From an uncultured Collinsella sp. (GTDB lineage: Bacteria > Actinomycetota > Coriobacteriia > Coriobacteriales > Coriobacteriaceae): 16,216 nucleotides of DNA. Shown piece by piece: positions 12,851 through 16,216 of the stretch (its first letter is position 1; every line of letters starts with the position of its first letter). The notes beneath the pieces were generated by a model that made no database searches, was not told the DNA's origin, and saw only the letters and a list, made by a program, of their open reading frames with translations. Where the stretch lies: NCBI GenBank assembly GCA_958447445.1, contig CAUDAE010000029.1, positions 1-16,216 on the forward strand. The letters are read 5' to 3'. The position numbers and the translations under genes are program-made.

Positions 12851-14329
12851 TTAGATCAGCACGCAGGCGACGGTCAGGATGACGGCGCAGACGACGGAGA
12901 GAGCGACGATGAGCTTAAGGGCAAACTTGAGCCAGGTCGTCCACTCGATCTTGGCCAGGGCGAGACCGCCCATGATGGCGCCGGAGGTCGGGGTGAACAG
13001 GTTCACGACACCGATGGCGGCGGAGAAGATCATGACCATGACCTCAGGCGAGAAGCCGAGCTTAACAGCCAGCGGTCCCATGATGGGCATGGAGACGGTG
13101 GCCATACCGGAGGTCGAGGGGATCAGGAAGGACAGGCCGAAGTAGACCAGGAAGCTCATGGGAGCGAAGATCACGCCGGACAGGCCAGCCAGGGCATTGG
13201 CGGCAGCGTCGAGGACGAAGACATCGAGGCCGGTGTTAGCCATGAGGACGGAGATACCACGGGCGAGGGCGATGACGAGAACAACGGACATCATGTCGGC
13301 AGCGCCGGTGATGAAGGTGTTGACGATCTGCTTCTCGGACAGGCCACCGATGATACCGATCAGGACGGCCATGAGGAAGAACCAGGCGGAAGCCTCGTCG
13401 AAGTACCACTGGCCAATGGGCAGGCCGGTGATCAGGGCAGACCAGCCCTGGACGACGGCGTTACCGTCGGCGTCGTAGACAGCGCCAGCGTCGAAGAAGT
13501 TGGCGACGCCCTCGTTGAGGTCGGCCAGCGGAATGAAGCCGACGATCATGACGACGAAGGTGAAGGCGAAGGCGATCAGAACACCCTTCTGACGACCGGT
13601 GAGCTTGACCTCCTTGTGGACCTCGGAAGCAGCCTTGCCGTGAGCCTCTTCGGCGTCCTTGAGCTCCTGCATCGACAGGATGGTGGAACCCTTGTCAGCC
13701 TTGACCTTCTTGGCGTAGCTCATCACGAAGAAGATGGACATAGCGGTAGTGACAATCCACAGGACGGCACCGAGGCCGATGATGATGGACTGGTTGACCT
13801 CAATGCCAACGCCGGTCAGAGCGTCGACGGCAGCGCCGACGGCGAACGGGTTAACCGTGGAGCCCAGGCAGCCGCAGCCAGCGCCGAGCAGGACGGTAGC
13901 GGCACCGACCATGGGGTCGAAGCCAGCAGCCATCATGGTAGCGGCGAGCAGGGCGTAGAAGGGAACGGTCTCCTCGCACATACCATAGGTGGTACCACCG
14001 AGGGAGAAGATGAGCATCAGCACGGGAATGAGCATAATCTCGTTGCCCTTAAGCTTCTGCACCAGAACGGCGATGCCGTTGTCCAGGGCGCCGGTCTCGG
14101 TCATCATGCCGAGGAAGCCGCCCAGGATCATAACGAAGAGGCAGACGGGCAGAGCGTCAGCGAAGCCCTTAATCGGGGCGGTGCAGAAATCGCTCAGACG
14201 GGCGGCAGTAACCGCGCCGCCGGACGAGCCGGAGACGATAACGGTAATCACTGCGACAATTGCCAGCAGAGCAAGAAGAATGGTGAACGATGAAGGCATA
14301 CCGCGCTTTTTCTTAGCGGTCTCAGTCAT
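12851..14329 (-). CDS. arcD: YfcC-family carrier, probable arginine/ornithine antiporter (ArcD-like)
   Basis: A 492-residue integral membrane protein with about 12 hydrophobic segments. A short basic cytoplasmic start (MTETAKKKRGMPSSF) is followed at once by a membrane helix. Segments such as LGGTTYGMCEETVPFYALL, GAGCGCLGSTVNPFAVG and FLIPSTSGMATVSMPIMGPL are characteristic of the YfcC/DcuC-related carrier family. ArcD of several streptococci belongs to this family and exchanges arginine for ornithine. Placement after arcA and arcB supports that role; substrate is inferred. The start is the ATG at 14329, because GGGGGG lies 9 nt upstream; in-frame ATGs at 14356 and 14338 are badly placed for a ribosome-binding site. 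A terminator and a leader hairpin separate it from arcB, so expression may differ from arcAB. Confidence 0.82.
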   Translation of the reverse strand: MTETAKKKRGMPSSFTILLALLAIVAVITVIVSGSSGGAVTAARLSDFCTAPIKGFADALPVCLFVMILGGFLGMMTETGALDNGIAVLVQKLKGNEIMLIPVLMLIFSLGGTTYGMCEETVPFYALLAATMMAAGFDPMVGAATVLLGAGCGCLGSTVNPFAVGAAVDALTGVGIEVNQSIIIGLGAVLWIVTTAMSIFFVMSYAKKVKADKGSTILSMQELKDAEEAHGKAASEVHKEVKLTGRQKGVLIAFAFTFVVMIVGFIPLADLNEGVANFFDAGAVYDADGNAVVQGWSALITGLPIGQWYFDEASAWFFLMAVLIGIIGGLSEKQIVNTFITGAADMMSVVLVIALARGISVLMANTGLDVFVLDAAANALAGLSGVIFAPMSFLVYFGLSFLIPSTSGMATVSMPIMGPLAVKLGFSPEVMVMIFSAAIGVVNLFTPTSGAIMGGLALAKIEWTTWLKFALKLIVALSVVCAVILTVACVLI

Positions 14330-14338
14330 AGTTCTCAT

Positions 14339-14344
14339 CCCCCC
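14339..14344 (-). promoter_or_regulatory. Ribosome-binding site that fixes the arcD-like start
   Basis: A GGGGGG run on the minus strand lies 9 nt before the ATG at 14329. The ATG at 14338 abuts it and the ATG at 14356 lies upstream of it, so translation should begin at 14329. Confidence 0.65.
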
Positions 14345-14362
14345 TTCATAAATCATTTACTG

Positions 14363-14413
14363 ATCTCGCCCGAAGCGGCTCTTCCGTGCCGTGCCTGCCG
14401 CTTGATGCGAGAT
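14363..14413 (-). promoter_or_regulatory. Leader hairpin of the arcD-like gene
   Basis: Two stacked perfect 7-bp helices form here: ATCTCGC with GCGAGAT (outer) and AAGCGGC with GCCGCTT (inner). They are separated by a symmetric 3-nt internal loop and close on a 17-nt loop. The structure lies between the arcB terminator and the ribosome-binding site. No U-run follows, so it is not itself a terminator. Confidence 0.6.
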
Positions 14414-14423
14414 TATTACCAGA

Positions 14424-14461
14424 TAAAACCGCTCGGGGTGTGCAGCAATACACCCCGAGCG
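14424..14461 (-). terminator. Terminator between arcB and the arcD-like gene
   Basis: Perfect 12-bp arms CGCTCGGGGTGT and ACACCCCGAGCG with an 8-nt loop. On the minus strand the stem is followed by GTTTTATC. It starts 15 nt after the arcB stop, so it may limit read-through into the carrier gene. Confidence 0.85.
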
Positions 14462-14476
14462 AGATGCTAGATGCTC

Positions 14477-15472
14477 TTACTTGAGCGTGGCGTACATGAC
14501 AGCCTTAATGGTGTGCATGCGGTTCTCGGCCTCGTCGAAGACCTTGGAAGCGGGGCTCTCGAAGACCTCGTCGGTGACCTCCTGCTCGGTGATGCCGAAC
14601 TGCTCGCACTTCTCGGCGCCAATGGTGGTGTTGGTGTCGTGGAAGCTGGGCAGGCAGTGCAGGAAGATGGCACCCGGGTTGGCCATAGCCATGACCTCGG
14701 AGGTGACACGATACGGGGTGAGCTGAGCGATGCGCTCGGCCCAGACCTCGTCGGGCTCGCCCATGGAGACCCACACGTCGGTGTAGATAACGTCGGCACC
14801 GGTGACGCCGTCCTTGACGTCAGTGGTCAGCTTGATGGTGCAGCCGTTAGCCTCGGCGATGGGCTTGCAGGCCTCGATGACGTCGTCAGCGGGCATGCAC
14901 TCCTCGGGGCCGCAGGCCACGAAGTTCATGCCGAGCTTGGAGCAGACAACCATGAGGGAGCGAGCGACATTGTTCTTGCAGTCGCCCATGAAGACGAGGG
15001 TCTTGCCCTTGATGTCGTAGTTGAAGTTCTCCTGGACGGTCAGGATGTCGGCGAGCATCTGGGTGGGGTGCCACTCGGTGGTCAGGCCGTTCCACACGGG
15101 CACGCCGGACTTGGCAGCGAGCTCCTCGACGTCGTCCTGTGCAAAGCCACGGAACTCGATGCCGTCATACATGCGGCCGAGAACGCGGGCGGTGTCCTCG
15201 ATGGACTCCTTCTTGCCCATCTGCGACGAACCGGGATCGAGGTAGGTGACGCCCATGCCCAGATCCATGCCGCCGACCTCGAAGGCGCAGCGGGTACGAG
15301 TGGAGGTCTTCTGGAAGAGCAGAACGATGTTCTTGCCCTCGAGATAGCGGTGCGGAACGCCAGCGCGCTTCATGTCCTTGAAGTTCTTGGAGAGCTTGAG
15401 CAGGTACTCGATCTCCTCGGTGGTGAGGTCGAGAAGCTTGAGGAAGCTACGGCCGGAGAGGTTAACACCCAT
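14477..15472 (-). CDS. arcB: Ornithine carbamoyltransferase, catabolic
   Basis: This enzyme converts citrulline and phosphate to ornithine and carbamoyl phosphate in the arginine deiminase pathway (the reverse direction serves arginine synthesis). The 331-residue length fits. Motifs are the carbamoyl-phosphate site STRTR (57-61), HPTQ (135-138), the ornithine-binding region DVWVSMGE (232-239) and the active-site HCLPSFHD (272-279). AAAGGA lies about 9 nt before the ATG at 15472. I name it arcB rather than argF because it sits between arcA and an ArcD-like carrier, and because LPSFHD is typical of catabolic forms. Sequence alone does not settle direction. It ends at the terminator at 14424-14461. 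Confidence 0.93.
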   Translation of the reverse strand: MGVNLSGRSFLKLLDLTTEEIEYLLKLSKNFKDMKRAGVPHRYLEGKNIVLLFQKTSTRTRCAFEVGGMDLGMGVTYLDPGSSQMGKKESIEDTARVLGRMYDGIEFRGFAQDDVEELAAKSGVPVWNGLTTEWHPTQMLADILTVQENFNYDIKGKTLVFMGDCKNNVARSLMVVCSKLGMNFVACGPEECMPADDVIEACKPIAEANGCTIKLTTDVKDGVTGADVIYTDVWVSMGEPDEVWAERIAQLTPYRVTSEVMAMANPGAIFLHCLPSFHDTNTTIGAEKCEQFGITEQEVTDEVFESPASKVFDEAENRMHTIKAVMYATLK

Positions 15473-15517
15473 GGTTTGATTCCTTTCGAAGAAATGAATT
15501 ACGTAAGTATTAGTGTT

Positions 15518-15565
15518 GCCCGTTTAACGGGCGAAGCCGGTGCGGTTGTAGGGGGACCGCACCGG
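15518..15565 (-). repeat. Two hairpins between arcA and arcB
   Basis: CCGGTGCGGT with ACCGCACCGG (15537-15565, 9-nt loop) is a perfect 10-bp stem, and GCCCGTT/AACGGGC (15518-15532) is a compact second hairpin downstream of it on the minus strand. No U-run follows either. They fill the 105-nt gap and are more consistent with RNA processing or mRNA stabilisation than termination. Confidence 0.65.
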
Positions 15566-15577
15566 AAACGGAAAGAC

Positions 15578-16216
15578 TTAGAGGTCCTCGCGCCAGAAGG
15601 GCATGCTCATGCAGCGCGGGCCGCCGCGGCCGCGGGAGAGCTCGGCGGAGGGCACGACGAGAAGGTCCAGGCCCTCCTTGTACAGCACGTCGTTGGTGAC
15701 GGTGTTGCGGGCGTAGACGCAGATCTTGCCGGGCTCGACGCACAGGGTGTTGGAGCCGTCGTTCCACTGCTCGCGGGAGGCCGCGATCGGGTCGCCGCCG
15801 CCGCAGGGAATCAGCTTGACCTGGTCGACGCCGGTGGCGTCCTCCAGGACGTGCTCGAGGGTGTCCTCGATCAGGCGGATGTTCACGTCGCCCGGGTTCT
15901 TGCCGGCGGTCAGCTCGTAGACGCGCAGGGTGCCCATGATGGCGGGGTGGATCGTGAACTTATCGACGTCGATCTGGGTGAAGACCGTGTCGAGGTGCAT
16001 GAAGGCGCGCGAGACCGGGATGTCGAAGGCCAGGATGCGCTCGACCTTGGAGTCGGAGTTCCAGAAGATGTTCTGGGCCATGACGTCGATAGCGGCGGCC
16101 TGGGTGCGCTGGGAGATGCCGACGGCGAGGGTCTTCTCGTTGATGTTCAGCACGTCGCCGCCCTCGGTGTGGAACTGGCAGTCGCGGCGGAAGTACAGGG
16201 AGACGTCCTTGTAGTC
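15578..16216 (-). CDS. arcA: Arginine deiminase, 3' part (partial)
   Basis: The gene enters from the right edge; 212 C-terminal residues are visible. Arginine deiminase hydrolyses arginine to citrulline and ammonia, the first step of the pathway completed by arcB downstream. Visible motifs are FHTEGGDVL, the catalytic His in FMHLDTVF, REQWNDGSN, and the C-terminal GRGGPRCMSMPF. The catalytic Cys is 11 residues from the end, as in known ArcA proteins. The reading frame is open to the window edge, beginning DYKDVSLYFRRDC. An internal Met near 16153 is not a start, since conserved residues lie before it. Two hairpins separate it from arcB. Confidence 0.96.
   Translation of the reverse strand, partial: DYKDVSLYFRRDCQFHTEGGDVLNINEKTLAVGISQRTQAAAIDVMAQNIFWNSDSKVERILAFDIPVSRAFMHLDTVFTQIDVDKFTIHPAIMGTLRVYELTAGKNPGDVNIRLIEDTLEHVLEDATGVDQVKLIPCGGGDPIAASREQWNDGSNTLCVEPGKICVYARNTVTNDVLYKEGLDLLVVPSAELSRGRGGPRCMSMPFWREDL

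Noticed and set aside
15473..15517. ArgR-type operator near arcB
   Set aside because: The AT-rich stretch around TTACGTAA does not match the arginine box well enough to support a call.
1..16216. tRNA, rRNA, CRISPR array or prophage genes
   Set aside because: No cloverleaf, rRNA signature, regularly spaced repeat-spacer pattern or phage gene was found on either strand. xerD is a housekeeping recombinase in a chromosomal context.

Overview
This is a GC-rich window whose genes all lie on the minus strand, so transcription runs from position 16216 towards 1. The gene set suggests a host-associated anaerobic actinobacterium of the class Coriobacteriia, with Collinsella as my best guess. The reasons are a mraZ-led division and cell wall (dcw) cluster in a GC-rich genome, a DUF1846 protein, and an arginine deiminase operon with a YfcC-type carrier. 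The species assignment is inference.

Layout in transcription order. (1) 16216-12851 is an arginine deiminase block: the 3' part of arcA, then arcB (catabolic ornithine carbamoyltransferase), then an ArcD-like YfcC-family carrier. Together they take up arginine, convert it to citrulline and then to ornithine plus carbamoyl phosphate, and export ornithine. Carbamate kinase is not in view. Both junctions in this block carry strong hairpins, and the arcB-arcD one contains an intrinsic terminator. (2) 12850-12305 has no gene and is unusually structured. It holds a run of hairpins, including two tandem units with compensatory stem changes, then a 90-bp imperfect palindrome with a terminator at its centre, then a 14-nt tandem repeat and the promoter of the next gene. 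(3) 12304-10823 is a DUF1846 protein with its own terminator. (4) 10567-10229 is a small winged-helix protein, also with its own terminator. (5) 10050-7445 holds pyrG (CTP synthase) followed after 2 nt by xerD (tyrosine recombinase), closed by a terminator with 20-nt arms. (6) 7444-6983 has no gene and carries the mraZ control region. This has a well-formed promoter (TTGAAA, 17 nt, TATTAT) preceded by a dense G-tract array that overlaps TGGGG repeats like those bound by MraZ. (7) 6982-1 is the dcw cluster: mraZ, rsmH, an ftsL-like gene, ftsI, murF, mraY and the 5' part of murD. murE is absent from its usual place between ftsI and murF.

The coding content is mostly familiar housekeeping and arginine catabolism. 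The least explained sequence is non-coding: the hairpin array after the arcD-like gene (12526-12850) and the G-rich repeat region upstream of mraZ (7021-7113).
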